A stretch of DNA of 64,000 nt from Polyangiaceae bacterium. GTDB lineage: Bacteria; Myxococcota_A; Polyangia; Polyangiales; Polyangiaceae. Under the pieces are notes generated by a model, which was given only the letters and a program-made list of their open reading frames with translations, was not told the DNA's origin and did not search any database. The translations under genes were made by a program, and so were the position numbers. Of this stretch, positions 16,531-25,071 are shown one piece after another (within the stretch, counting starts at the first letter, position 1; every line of letters starts with the position of its first letter). Location: positions 1,864,708 to 1,928,707 of the forward strand of contig JABTUA010000002.1 of the NCBI GenBank assembly GCA_015075635.1, given 5' to 3'.

Positions 16531-18213
16531 ACGAGCACGCAGAGCAAAGCGCTGGGAAAGTATCGGCTGATCGCCCGACTGGGTCAGGGCGGCATGGCCG
16601 AGGTGTTTCTCGCGGCCGTGGCCGGACCAGCGGGCTTCAACAAGCTCCTGGTGGTCAAGCTGATGAAGCCGGAGCTGCTCGAGGAGCCCGAGCACAAGGC
16701 GATGTTCCTCGACGAGGGCAAGCTCGCCGCCCGCCTGAACCACCCGAACATCGTCCAGACCCACGAGGTCCAGATCGAGGGTGAGCAGTACTTCATGGCG
16801 ATGGAGTACCTGGACGGGCAGCCCCTCCACCGCATCCTGCGCCGCGCGCACAAGACCCAGAGCTACCTGCCCCTGCACTGGCACTTGCACGTCCTGTGCG
16901 AGGTCCTGGGCGGTCTCGAGTACGCCCACGAGCTCAAGGACTACGACGGCACGCCGCTCAAGCTCGTGCACCGCGACGTGACCCCCCACAACGTCTTCGT
17001 GACCTACACCGGCCAGGTCAAGCTGTGTGATTTCGGCATCGCGAAGAGCCTGGTCTCGTCGGTCGAGACGCGGGCCGGGATCTTGCGGGGCAAGGTCGCT
17101 TACATGGCGCCGGAGCAGGTGCTCGGGGCCAAGATCGATCACCGCGCCGACCTGTTCTCCGTGGGCGTCATGCTCTGGGAGTCGGTCACCGGGGCGCGGA
17201 TCTGGGACGGCTACGCCGAGATCCAGATCATGCAGGCGCTCAGTCAGGGTGAAGTGCCGCGGATCCGCGACGTCGACCCGAAGGTCGATCCGGAGCTCGA
17301 GGGCATCGTGAACCGCGCGCTCGCCGTGCGCCCTGAAGACCGCTACCAGACGGCCCACGATTTCCGCCGCGCGCTCGAGAGCTTCCTGTTCAGCCACACC
17401 GCGCGCGTCGATCCGCGGGCCGTGGGCGAGTTCATCGCCAAGCAGTTCGAGAAGGAGCGGGCCGGCCTGCAGTCGGTGATCCAGGAGCAGCTCACCGGTC
17501 CCCACCAGGCCCCGACCCCGCTCGACTCGCTGCCGCCGGCGGGCGGCCAGAGCGCCGACTCGAACCCCTCGCGCTCCGCCCGCGGCCAGTACTTGATGGG
17601 CTCGCAGCCCTCCGCAGTGGGCACCTCCGGCGGGAACATGCAGCTCGGCGGCAGCCGCACCATTCCCTCGGTGGAGGTTCAGGCGTTTCGGCCGCGGCGC
17701 ACCTTCGCGGCCGCCGTCGGCGTCGCCGCTGCGCTGTTCGTGTTCTTGATCGTCGCAGGCACCGTGCTCGTGATGAGGACATCTGGCTCGGAGGAAGCAC
17801 AAACCTCCGACGTGGAGCCGATCCGGGCCATCGGCGCGAGCGAGCCGAGCGAGCCCGGGCCCACCGCGGCCCCCACCGCCGACCAGGTGAAGATCCGGGT
17901 CAGCGTCACGCCAGAGTCCGCCAAGCTCACGCTCGACGGCAAGGCGATCAAGGACATCCCCTACGTCGACCTGGTGCCCCGCGACGGCCAGGAGCACACG
18001 TTGCGCGCCGAAGCGCCGGGCTACGAGCCCGAGAGCCGAGTGGTGAAGTTCGACCGGGAGCTGAACGAGGCCATCGTGCTCAGGAAGAGCACCGCCGGCA
18101 ACGTGCGCGGCCCGGTCGCGCCGCCCCCGCCACCCAAGCCCGAGGAGCCGGAGATCAAGATCAAGAAGAAGCCGCCCTCGACCCAGCTCGATCCGGACGA
18201 TCCATGGAAGTGA
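16531..18213 (+). CDS. Transmembrane Ser/Thr protein kinase with PEGA domain, ACG start proposed
   Basis: 560 residues if translation begins at ACG 16531, nine bases after GAGGGG. The kinase domain is complete from there: Gly loop LGQGGM (17-22), Lys43 in VVKLMK, HRDVTPHN (about 147-154), DFG (about 167-169) and a YMAPEQ motif. A single membrane helix lies near 391-413 and a PEGA domain near 453-515 outside. The first in-frame ATG (16594) would delete the Gly loop, and no ATG, GTG or TTG exists between the upstream stop at 16501 and that ATG. Related kinases usually begin with Met followed by the STQSK-like stretch seen here, so ACG may be a real rare start or a mutated or misread ATG. It overlaps the next gene by 10 bases. 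Confidence 0.85.
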   Translation, partial: TSTQSKALGKYRLIARLGQGGMAEVFLAAVAGPAGFNKLLVVKLMKPELLEEPEHKAMFLDEGKLAARLNHPNIVQTHEVQIEGEQYFMAMEYLDGQPLHRILRRAHKTQSYLPLHWHLHVLCEVLGGLEYAHELKDYDGTPLKLVHRDVTPHNVFVTYTGQVKLCDFGIAKSLVSSVETRAGILRGKVAYMAPEQVLGAKIDHRADLFSVGVMLWESVTGARIWDGYAEIQIMQALSQGEVPRIRDVDPKVDPELEGIVNRALAVRPEDRYQTAHDFRRALESFLFSHTARVDPRAVGEFIAKQFEKERAGLQSVIQEQLTGPHQAPTPLDSLPPAGGQSADSNPSRSARGQYLMGSQPSAVGTSGGNMQLGGSRTIPSVEVQAFRPRRTFAAAVGVAAALFVFLIVAGTVLVMRTSGSEEAQTSDVEPIRAIGASEPSEPGPTAAPTADQVKIRVSVTPESAKLTLDGKAIKDIPYVDLVPRDGQEHTLRAEAPGYEPESRVVKFDRELNEAIVLRKSTAGNVRGPVAPPPPPKPEEPEIKIKKKPPSTQLDPDDPWK

Positions 18214-19214
18214 GCCGTCGTTTCGCGCAGGCCCTCGCGCTCGCCGCCGCGTGCTTCGTATTGCTCGCCCCCGGCGTCGGGCACGCCGAGACCGCGCCCA
18301 AGCCGGAAGAGCAGGCCGAGGCGCGGACCCGCTACAAGAAGGGGCTCGAGCTCTACGAGGAGGGCGCGTTCGACGCGGCGCTGACGGAGCTCCAGCGCGC
18401 CTACGACCTGGCTCCCTCCTACAAGATCCTCTACAACGTCGCGCTGGTCTACTTGCAGCTGAACGACTACGCAGGCGCGCTCCGCAACTTCAAGAAGTAC
18501 CTGGACGACGGCGGCAAGAAGATCGACCAGAAGCGACGCGCGGAGATCGACAAGGAGATCCAGAAGCTCCAGGCCCGCGTCGCCAGCATCGAGCTCAGCG
18601 TCAACGTCGAAGGCGCCGAGGTCTCGGTGGACGATCTCGACGTGGGCGAGACCCCGCTGGACGCTCCGCTGATCGTCAACGCGGGGAAGCGCAAGATCTC
18701 GGTGCAGAAGAGCGGCTACGCGACGGTGACGAAGGTGGTGGTGGTCGCCGGCGGTGACAAGAAGCAGCTGTCGCTCGAGCTCCGCACGGGCTCGACGCCG
18801 GCGCAGCCCGCGGCCAAAGGCGCCGGGACCCCGCCCTCGGGCAAGCCCGACCAGCCCAAGCCCAAAGACGAGCCGCGCCGCAAGATCCCCTGGCTCTGGT
18901 GGGGCGTGACCGGTGGGCTCGCTGCCGGCACTACCGTGGCCGGCGTGCTCACGCTCGGCGCTCAGAAGGACCTCGACGACAAGAAGCAGCACCCCTCCGG
19001 CAAGGACACGCTCGACGATGCCGCGACCAAGACGCGCACGCTCGCGATCGTGACCGACGTGCTCCTGGTGGGGACGATCGCCGCCGGGGGCTACGCCTCG
19101 TACCTCACCTTCATCAAGAAGCCCGAGGACCCGAAGCAGGACAAGGCGGCCGACAAGCGCGAGGTCTGGCTGGGCGTCGGGCCCACCAGCGTGAGCTTCG
19201 CCGGCACGTTCTGA
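18204..19214 (+). CDS. TPR and PEGA domain membrane protein
   Basis: 336 residues. Signal peptide (1-28, ending GHAE), TPR-like helices (about 35-110, with LYEEGAFDAALTELQRAYDL and LYNVALVYLQLNDYAGAL), a PEGA domain (about 125-190, SIELSVNVEGAEVSVDD and LIVNAGKRKISVQKSGY), a Pro/Lys linker and two hydrophobic helices (about 228-250 and 285-305). It starts within the kinase gene, so kinase and TPR/PEGA protein are coupled and probably act together at the envelope. The same helix-linker-helix tail appears in the truncated piece at 50100-50584. Confidence 0.82.
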   Translation: MEVSRRFAQALALAAACFVLLAPGVGHAETAPKPEEQAEARTRYKKGLELYEEGAFDAALTELQRAYDLAPSYKILYNVALVYLQLNDYAGALRNFKKYLDDGGKKIDQKRRAEIDKEIQKLQARVASIELSVNVEGAEVSVDDLDVGETPLDAPLIVNAGKRKISVQKSGYATVTKVVVVAGGDKKQLSLELRTGSTPAQPAAKGAGTPPSGKPDQPKPKDEPRRKIPWLWWGVTGGLAAGTTVAGVLTLGAQKDLDDKKQHPSGKDTLDDAATKTRTLAIVTDVLLVGTIAAGGYASYLTFIKKPEDPKQDKAADKREVWLGVGPTSVSFAGTF

Positions 19215-19237
19215 CGCGGGCTTCGATCGAGTCCGAG

Positions 19238-20833
19238 CTAGTTGCAGTTCGTTCGCGCGCCGTCGACCTGCTCGGTGATCGAGTTGTAGAACTGGCCGCT
19301 CGAGGCGAACTTGCCCGTGCCGTCGATGCACCACACATCCACGTCCGCCGGCGCCTCGCCCTTGGTCACGTCGAAGTCGAGGGGACCCGAGACGCCGTCG
19401 TAGTCGATCTTGCCGTCTGGCAGGAGCAGCGCGCCGAACGCCGTGTTGACCTGGTTGGGCCCCGCCTGGATCGGCTCACCGCCGATGCTGCGCGCAAGGC
19501 CCTGGTTCATCAGCGCGCCGGTCGGAGCGGCTTCGCTGGTCGCGACCAGCGAGTAAGCTGCCAGGTAGGCGGCGTCGTAGGCGTGCTCCGCGTAGGTGCC
19601 CGGATCTTGGTTCTGGTAGAATGCCTTGTAGCGGCTCTTGAACGCCTGGTACTGCGCGGTCGCGCGCCCCGGCGCCGTGCCGAAGACGCGCTGGCGGAGC
19701 GCCGCGTTCGGGGCGGTCGAGTCGAGCAGCTGCTGGATCTTCCCGCCGTCGCTGAACACGTAGTAGCGCTTCAGTGCGTTCGCGTCGTCCTTGAGCGTCG
19801 CGAATAGGCTCGTCACCGTCTCCGTGGTGCCGACCAGGAGCACGATCTGCGGATTTTCGCTCAGGACCGCGCTCACGGTGCTGGCGAAGTCCGTGGTGTC
19901 GGGCTTGTAGTCGATGCGCAGGAAGTTGTCGCCGTTGTCGTTCGCGGGCTTGCCGTTGAACTCGATGAGGCCGCTCGCCGCGTTGGCCAGGCCCGTGCCG
20001 TAGGCGTCGCCGAGCACGGTCATCGCGACCTTGATCGGCGTCGTGGCCGGGATGCTCTGCTCGGTGCGAAGCTCCTGCTCGAGCTCCGACACCAGCTTCG
20101 CGATGGGGATCGCCTGCAAGGCGTCGCTCGGGCAGGTGCGCCAGACCAGACCTTGGTCGTTCAAGTCGGTGATGGCGGGGCTGGTGGCCGAGAACGACAT
20201 CAGGAGCGAGCCCGCGGGGATGGTCACCTTGGTGGAAATGTCCAAGGTGACGCTGCTGAAGGCCGGGCCGATGATCAGCGGCGCGCGCACGTCCTTGGCC
20301 AGGTGGCTCGCCACCCTCTGGGGATCGTTCGCGTCGTCGCAGGCCACCACGGCGACCCGACGTCGCTGGGTGCTGTCCTTGACCGGCAAGCCCACCGCGC
20401 TCTGCTCCAGCTCGTTCAACGCGAGCTTCACGCCCTGCCAGGCGGGGACGCCGCTCGAGACGTCGGCGCCCGAGAGCGGCCCGATGAACCCGAGCACGAC
20501 GGTCTGATCCTCGGCCAGCGCGTCGAGCGGCACTACCTCCTGACACTCCGGCGTCGTGAGCTGCACGCAGATGCGCCCGGGGCGCCGGCAGATGGCCGGC
20601 GCGCCGCCGAAGCGCCCGCTGCACTCCTGGTTCGACGTACAGTCACCAAGCGTGCACACGCCCGCGGAGCACACCGAGTCGGCGAACTCCCCACCCTTGC
20701 TCGCGCAGTCGGCGGTGGTCTTGCACTGCACTACGTCGGTGTCGACGATCGCGTTGCAGGAGCTGGTGGCGGTCCCGAAGGCGAGCCCGAGGGTCGCGGC
20801 GAGCCCTGCGTAGAGTGTGTGCGTGCGGCGCAT
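19238..20833 (-). CDS. Periplasmic binding protein type 1 lipoprotein (branched-chain amino acid receptor-like)
   Basis: 531 residues. Lipobox TATSSC (Cys26), a Cys-rich segment (26-115) with eight or more Cys, then a type-1 periplasmic-binding fold: VVLGFIGPLSGADVSSG, GVKLALNELE, VVACDDANDPQRV, APLIIGPAFSSVTLD, and a C-terminal WCIDGTGKF. This is the LivJ/Leu-Ile-Val-binding family fold. No permease or ATPase genes are nearby, so it may be a sensor or an orphan receptor. The Cys-rich leader is typical of myxobacterial versions. Ligand unknown. Confidence 0.8.
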   Translation of the reverse strand: MRRTHTLYAGLAATLGLAFGTATSSCNAIVDTDVVQCKTTADCASKGGEFADSVCSAGVCTLGDCTSNQECSGRFGGAPAICRRPGRICVQLTTPECQEVVPLDALAEDQTVVLGFIGPLSGADVSSGVPAWQGVKLALNELEQSAVGLPVKDSTQRRRVAVVACDDANDPQRVASHLAKDVRAPLIIGPAFSSVTLDISTKVTIPAGSLLMSFSATSPAITDLNDQGLVWRTCPSDALQAIPIAKLVSELEQELRTEQSIPATTPIKVAMTVLGDAYGTGLANAASGLIEFNGKPANDNGDNFLRIDYKPDTTDFASTVSAVLSENPQIVLLVGTTETVTSLFATLKDDANALKRYYVFSDGGKIQQLLDSTAPNAALRQRVFGTAPGRATAQYQAFKSRYKAFYQNQDPGTYAEHAYDAAYLAAYSLVATSEAAPTGALMNQGLARSIGGEPIQAGPNQVNTAFGALLLPDGKIDYDGVSGPLDFDVTKGEAPADVDVWCIDGTGKFASSGQFYNSITEQVDGARTNCN

Positions 20834-20873
20834 CCCCGATTGCGGAGAACGGTAGCACGAGTTCCCCGCCGCC

Positions 20874-21929
20874 CTAAATCCGGGCCGTCTGCCCGGCGCG
20901 GAGAGCGGCCACGTCCAGGCCGAGCAGCCGCGCAGCGTTCTCGTGCAGCACCTTGGGCCGGAGCGCCTCGCGGCCGACCGTGGCGATCAGGAGCTTCGCG
21001 AGCGGAATGGCCTGGTGATAGAAGGGCCAGTCGCTTCCGAACAGGACGCGGTCGGTGTCGGCGTTGTCCAGGATTCTTCGGACGTTGGTCAGCGATTGAC
21101 TCGAGATCTCCAGGTACACGTTCGGGTAGCGGCGGGCGATCTCGAGCGCCTGCTCCATCTGTAGCGCGCCAGAGTGCCCCAGCACGAAGGTGGTGTCGGG
21201 GTTCCGTTCGATGGGCTGGAAGTAGTGGCGCACCTGCGAGAGCCTCCGGCCGAGGCGCGTCTCGATGCCCACCGGCCCGCAATGGAAGAGCACCGGCAGC
21301 CGGTACCTCGCGCAGAGCGCGTACAGCTTCATGGCGCGCCGATCACCGGGGAGCACGGTCTGCACCGCGGGGTGGACCTTGATGCCGCGGGCGCCGAGCG
21401 CGACCTGGCGCCGAAGCTCGCGCTCCATGTTGGGCCGGTAGGGGTGCACCGAGCCGAAGACGACCAAGTCCTCATGACCCTTCGCGGCCTCGAGCCACTC
21501 TCCCGCGTTGTCGCTCAGCACGGGAAAGTCGATGGCGAGGAGCACCGAGCGCACCACCCCGAGCCCTCGCATCTCGCGCTCGAGGTTGGGGATGGTGTGG
21601 GTCCGGCGCATGCCCCCGGCGCTCAGGCTGCCGAGCGCGAGATCCCGCTCGAGGCGCTTCAGATCTTCGGGCGAGAAATTCCGGTTCGCGTACACGTCGA
21701 GGTCGAGCCGGCGCTCGACCGGCAGGTAGTGCTCGGTGACGGCGTGCTCGCGCCGGAGGTCGAGGCGCTGCGGCAAGACGTAGGCGAGCGCCAGGTGCGT
21801 GTGGACGTCCACCAGAGGCCCGATGCTCCGATCGGCGAGGAAGAGCCGGTCGCCACGGCGTTCGAACCAGGGCAGCCGGGCGAGGTCGAGGGTGCTCTCG
21901 AAGCGAGTCGGGAAATCCGCCATCGGCAT
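20874..21929 (-). CDS. Amidohydrolase-family metal-dependent hydrolase
   Basis: 351 residues (a second ATG lies at 21923). Motifs of the amidohydrolase-2 TIM barrel are in order: DVHTH for two metal-ligand His, GIKVHP, VLFHCG, VLGHSG, and LFGSDWPFY near the C-terminus carrying the metal-ligand Asp. Substrates of this family are diverse (decarboxylases, lactonases), so no reaction is assigned. It is divergent from the acyl-CoA dehydrogenase gene, with a palindrome between them at 21953-21971. Confidence 0.82.
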   Translation of the reverse strand: MPMADFPTRFESTLDLARLPWFERRGDRLFLADRSIGPLVDVHTHLALAYVLPQRLDLRREHAVTEHYLPVERRLDLDVYANRNFSPEDLKRLERDLALGSLSAGGMRRTHTIPNLEREMRGLGVVRSVLLAIDFPVLSDNAGEWLEAAKGHEDLVVFGSVHPYRPNMERELRRQVALGARGIKVHPAVQTVLPGDRRAMKLYALCARYRLPVLFHCGPVGIETRLGRRLSQVRHYFQPIERNPDTTFVLGHSGALQMEQALEIARRYPNVYLEISSQSLTNVRRILDNADTDRVLFGSDWPFYHQAIPLAKLLIATVGREALRPKVLHENAARLLGLDVAALRAGQTARI

Positions 21930-21952
21930 GGAAGGCTAGTCTCGATCTTGCC

Positions 21953-21971
21953 ATGATCAGATCACGATCAT
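21953..21971. promoter_or_regulatory. Palindrome between divergent amidohydrolase and acyl-CoA dehydrogenase genes
   Basis: ATGATC and GATCAT flank a 7-base centre that itself contains GATC. It sits 24 bases upstream of the amidohydrolase ATG in a region clearly richer in A/T than its surroundings. It has the size of a dimeric repressor site, but no linked regulator gene is visible, so it is only a candidate. Confidence 0.3.
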
Positions 21972-22171
21972 AGGGAGTGACGAAAACCCACGGAGACTGC
22001 CGGCGCGGCCGGCGGATGCCTCGTCGTCCCCGTGGGATGAGTCGCGAATTTCTCGCAGGTGACGCCTCTCGGACAACCTCGACGCAACGCTGCCGCGGCG
22101 GGCTTTTCGCGGGCGTGAAAGTGCTCGAGTCGAGGCTAGTCGCTCCCGCGGCGCGGTGCTAACCGAGCCGA

Positions 22172-23866
22172 ATGACCACCGAGATCGAGCGCGGGCGCGA
22201 GGCACTGCTCGCGTGGGAAGCGCAGAAGCCGGCCAACTACTTCAGCTGGGACCAGAACCTGTCGCGGGTGCTGGCGTTGCGCCTCGGCAGGGAGCGTCTC
22301 CGGGAGGAAGAAGCGCGGCTCTCGCAGGCGGGAGAGGCCGTTGGGACCCGCTTGCGCCACCTGGCCGTCGAGACCAACCACGATCCGAACCTGCCTCGCC
22401 TCGAGCGCTTCGACGGGCTCGGCGTGCGGCACGAACGCGTCGTGTTCCACCCGAGCTACCACGAGGCGGGCCGCTTGATCTGGCAGACCGGCGTGCTCAG
22501 CGACTACGCGAGGCCCGGCAACGAGACCTTGCAGATGGCCCTCCTCTACCTGTTCGCTCAGGTCGGCGAAGCCGGCCACCTGTGCCCGCTCGCCTGCACC
22601 GCGGGCATCATCAAGAGCATCCAGCAGCTCGGCACCGAGGAGCAGAAGAAGAAGTACCTGCCGGGCCTGTTCGAGCGCGACTACGACAAGCGCATCCACG
22701 CCTCGCAGTTCTTGACCGAGGTGCAAGGCGGCTCCGACGTCGGATTGAACGCGGTGGTCGCGCGGGCCGAGGACGGCGGTTACCGCCTGTACGGCGAGAA
22801 GTGGTTCTGCAGCGTGATCGACGCGCAGCTGTTCCTGATGACGGCGCGCCCAGAAGGTGCACCCGCGGGCACGCGGGGCCTCGGGCTGTTCATCGTGCCG
22901 CGAAACGTGGATGGACAGACCAATCGCTTCACGGTGCGGCGACTGAAGCAGAAGCTCGGCACCCGCGCCATGGCCAGCGGCGAGGCGGATTTCGAGGGGG
23001 CATGGGCCGAGCCCATCGGCCCGCTGGACCGCGGCTTCAAGAACGTGGTCTCCATCGTGCTGAACACGTCGCGCCTGTACAACGCCGTATGCTGCTCCGG
23101 CGCCATCACCGGCGCCTACCGCGAGGCCGCGACCTACGCCCAGCACCGGCGCGCGTTCGGCGAGGCCATCGCCAGCTTCCCGCTGGTGGGCCAGGCCCTG
23201 GCGGAGCTCCGCGCCGAGGCCCTGGCGTCGATCTCCGGGTGCCTGCGCATCGCCGCGCAGGCCGACCGCATGCTGGTCCACGGCGCGAGCGACGAGGAGA
23301 AGCTCGCCTGGCGGGTGGCGGTGAACGTCAACAAGTACTGGACCGCGGTGCGCAACACGCAGTCGGCGCAGCGCGCCATCGAGGTGCTGGGCGGCAACGG
23401 CACCATCGAGACTTTCTCGCCGGTGGTGCAGCTCTACCGCGACGCGATGGTGCTCGAGAGCTGGGAGGGCACGCACAACGTGCTGGTGCAGCAGGTGCTC
23501 AAGGACTCGGCCCGCTACGGCGCTCACCTCGCCTTCCAGAAGGAGCTCGGGGAGGCGCTGAAGCAGGTGGCGCTGCCGGCGGAAGACCGCCCGCTCGTGG
23601 CGCGCGCCGAGCAAGGCCTCGCCGCGCTCGGCCGCGGCTTCGACCGGCTGGCAGCCGGCGAGGGGGATCAGCGTTTCGGACGCGTGCTGGTGGACCAGGC
23701 GGCGGTGCTGCTGCAGGTCGTCGGCATGCTCGAGGAGCTCTCGGCCGAGCCCTCCGACGCCCAGAAGCGAGCGGCAATCGCTGTCACCCAAGAGCGATTC
23801 CTGAAGACCGAGCTCCAGCCGGCGGGCGCGCTTCCCGCGGCTCTGCTGGGCCCGCCCGGGCTCTGA
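22172..23866 (+). CDS. Acyl-CoA dehydrogenase, large form
   Basis: 564 residues, longer than the classical 380-residue enzymes. The conserved FAD-binding middle is present (FLTEVQGGSDVG, with EKWFCS nearby) and the C-terminal helical domain has EVLGGNGTIE and VLESWEGTHNVLVQQVL, followed by an extra C-terminal helical region of about 90 residues as in AidB-like/large ACAD proteins. It should oxidise an acyl-CoA at alpha-beta using FAD in the cytoplasm, with unknown chain preference. It lies convergent with the regulator gene 10 bases downstream. Confidence 0.88.
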   Translation: MTTEIERGREALLAWEAQKPANYFSWDQNLSRVLALRLGRERLREEEARLSQAGEAVGTRLRHLAVETNHDPNLPRLERFDGLGVRHERVVFHPSYHEAGRLIWQTGVLSDYARPGNETLQMALLYLFAQVGEAGHLCPLACTAGIIKSIQQLGTEEQKKKYLPGLFERDYDKRIHASQFLTEVQGGSDVGLNAVVARAEDGGYRLYGEKWFCSVIDAQLFLMTARPEGAPAGTRGLGLFIVPRNVDGQTNRFTVRRLKQKLGTRAMASGEADFEGAWAEPIGPLDRGFKNVVSIVLNTSRLYNAVCCSGAITGAYREAATYAQHRRAFGEAIASFPLVGQALAELRAEALASISGCLRIAAQADRMLVHGASDEEKLAWRVAVNVNKYWTAVRNTQSAQRAIEVLGGNGTIETFSPVVQLYRDAMVLESWEGTHNVLVQQVLKDSARYGAHLAFQKELGEALKQVALPAEDRPLVARAEQGLAALGRGFDRLAAGEGDQRFGRVLVDQAAVLLQVVGMLEELSAEPSDAQKRAAIAVTQERFLKTELQPAGALPAALLGPPGL

Positions 23867-23876
23867 CTGCTGACCC

Positions 23877-24875
23877 TCAGCGCACCGGCGGCATTAGCGC
23901 GCGGCGCACCACGAACGCGACGTCGTCGTTCATCTGCGTCGGGTAGAGCCGCGTCTCCGGGTGCGCCGAGGCCCAGACGCGGAACACCTCGTCCGCGAAG
24001 CTCTGGCTCACCCACTCCACGCCGGAGAAGTCCATGCCCACCTCGCTCAGGCGCTCGAGCCCCGAGAGGACTCGACGCGCTTCCGCCCGCGACGTGAGGC
24101 GTGAGCCGACCGAGAACAGGCGCAGCGCGAGCTTGGTGCGTGCGAAGGCGTGATCGAGCGTGACCGCCTCGAGCGCGTCGCGCACCCGCTGCTTGGTGTC
24201 CAGGCCCACGCTGGCGCGGGCTCGGGTACCCGGCCGTGCCTTGGCGACGCCGAACCCGCTCTGCCCGCCCTCGTCGAGCCACAGGGAGAGGGAGTTGGCC
24301 TCGAGCTCGAAGCGCCTGGCCGTCTTCGCCACGAACCACAGCGACTCGCCGCGGTGTCGCGCGGGATCGCAGGCGACCGGCCCCTTTGCGAGGGCGAGCA
24401 ACGCCTCCAGGCTCGACGCCAGCCGGAGGGCGCGACGGACGCTCTCGAACACGCCGACCCCGGCGTCCTCCACCTCGACGTCCACGCGCGTCGGACCGAG
24501 CTCCACCAGCACCCGCAGCTCCGCGCTCGCCGCGTGGGTGATGGCGTTGTCGGCGAGCTCGATCAGGGCGTGCTCGAGCAGCTCCCTTGCGGGTCCCCGC
24601 ACGAGCCCGAGGGCGGGCAGCGCCGAGGACAGCGCTCGGTAGACGCCGGGTGCGTCCGCGTCGGCCGTGGAGAAGCGCAGCTCCGCTCGCTGACGCGGCG
24701 GCAGGTAGCGCGCGCCACGTCCGCCGCCCTCCCGGACCAGCGCGCCTTCGCCGACCAGGCGCCGGAGCTGTCGATGCGCTGCCTGCCGGCTCACCCGGCC
24801 CGCGCGCGCCAGCTCGCCGGAGCTGAGCGACGGGTGCTCGGCGAGCAGCTCGAGCGCGAGCTTGCGCGTGGCCAT
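23877..24875 (-). CDS. Winged-helix/GHKL ATPase/STAS-like (DUF4325) regulator
   Basis: 332 residues from ATG 24875; the frame is open to 25049 but that part overlaps repeated operator-like sites. N-terminus (1-60): winged helix (ALELLAEHPSLSSGELARAGRVSRQAAHRQLRRLV). Middle (about 80-180): HATPase-type region with ELADNAITHA and VEDAGVGV. C-terminus (about 235-325): DUF4325 STAS-like domain with MDFSGVEWVSQSFADEVFRV. This wHTH-ATPase-DUF4325 order is known in bacteria, but the signal and targets are not. Three GTTTAC boxes just upstream suggest autoregulation. Confidence 0.78.
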   Translation of the reverse strand: MATRKLALELLAEHPSLSSGELARAGRVSRQAAHRQLRRLVGEGALVREGGGRGARYLPPRQRAELRFSTADADAPGVYRALSSALPALGLVRGPARELLEHALIELADNAITHAASAELRVLVELGPTRVDVEVEDAGVGVFESVRRALRLASSLEALLALAKGPVACDPARHRGESLWFVAKTARRFELEANSLSLWLDEGGQSGFGVAKARPGTRARASVGLDTKQRVRDALEAVTLDHAFARTKLALRLFSVGSRLTSRAEARRVLSGLERLSEVGMDFSGVEWVSQSFADEVFRVWASAHPETRLYPTQMNDDVAFVVRRALMPPVR

Positions 24876-24906
24876 CCTGCCGATCGTGACCCGGGCCAGG
24901 TCGAAG

Positions 24907-24958
24907 GTAAACTTCCGAACGTAAACCTCGAGCCCAGAACGGCGCCCGAAATGTAAAC
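24907..24958 (-). promoter_or_regulatory. Three direct GTTTAC repeats upstream of the HTH-ATPase regulator
   Basis: Read on the - strand, the hexamer GTTTAC occurs at 24958-24953, 24926-24921 and 24912-24907, in the contexts GGTTTACATTTCGGG, GGTTTACGTTCGG and AGTTTACCTTCGA. The first base of the nearest box is 37 bases before the start codon. Same orientation and a shared TTCG tail point to a binding array, most simply for the adjacent winged-helix protein. Confidence 0.5.
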
Positions 24959-25071
24959 CCAGAACCCTGAGCATCGGCGTCTTTTTGCGCTGCTTCTCGC
25001 TGAGCCTGCTCATCGGTGCAGCGGTCAGCGAGTCGGCCAGGGTTCTCACTCGCGGCTACGATGTGCGTCTC

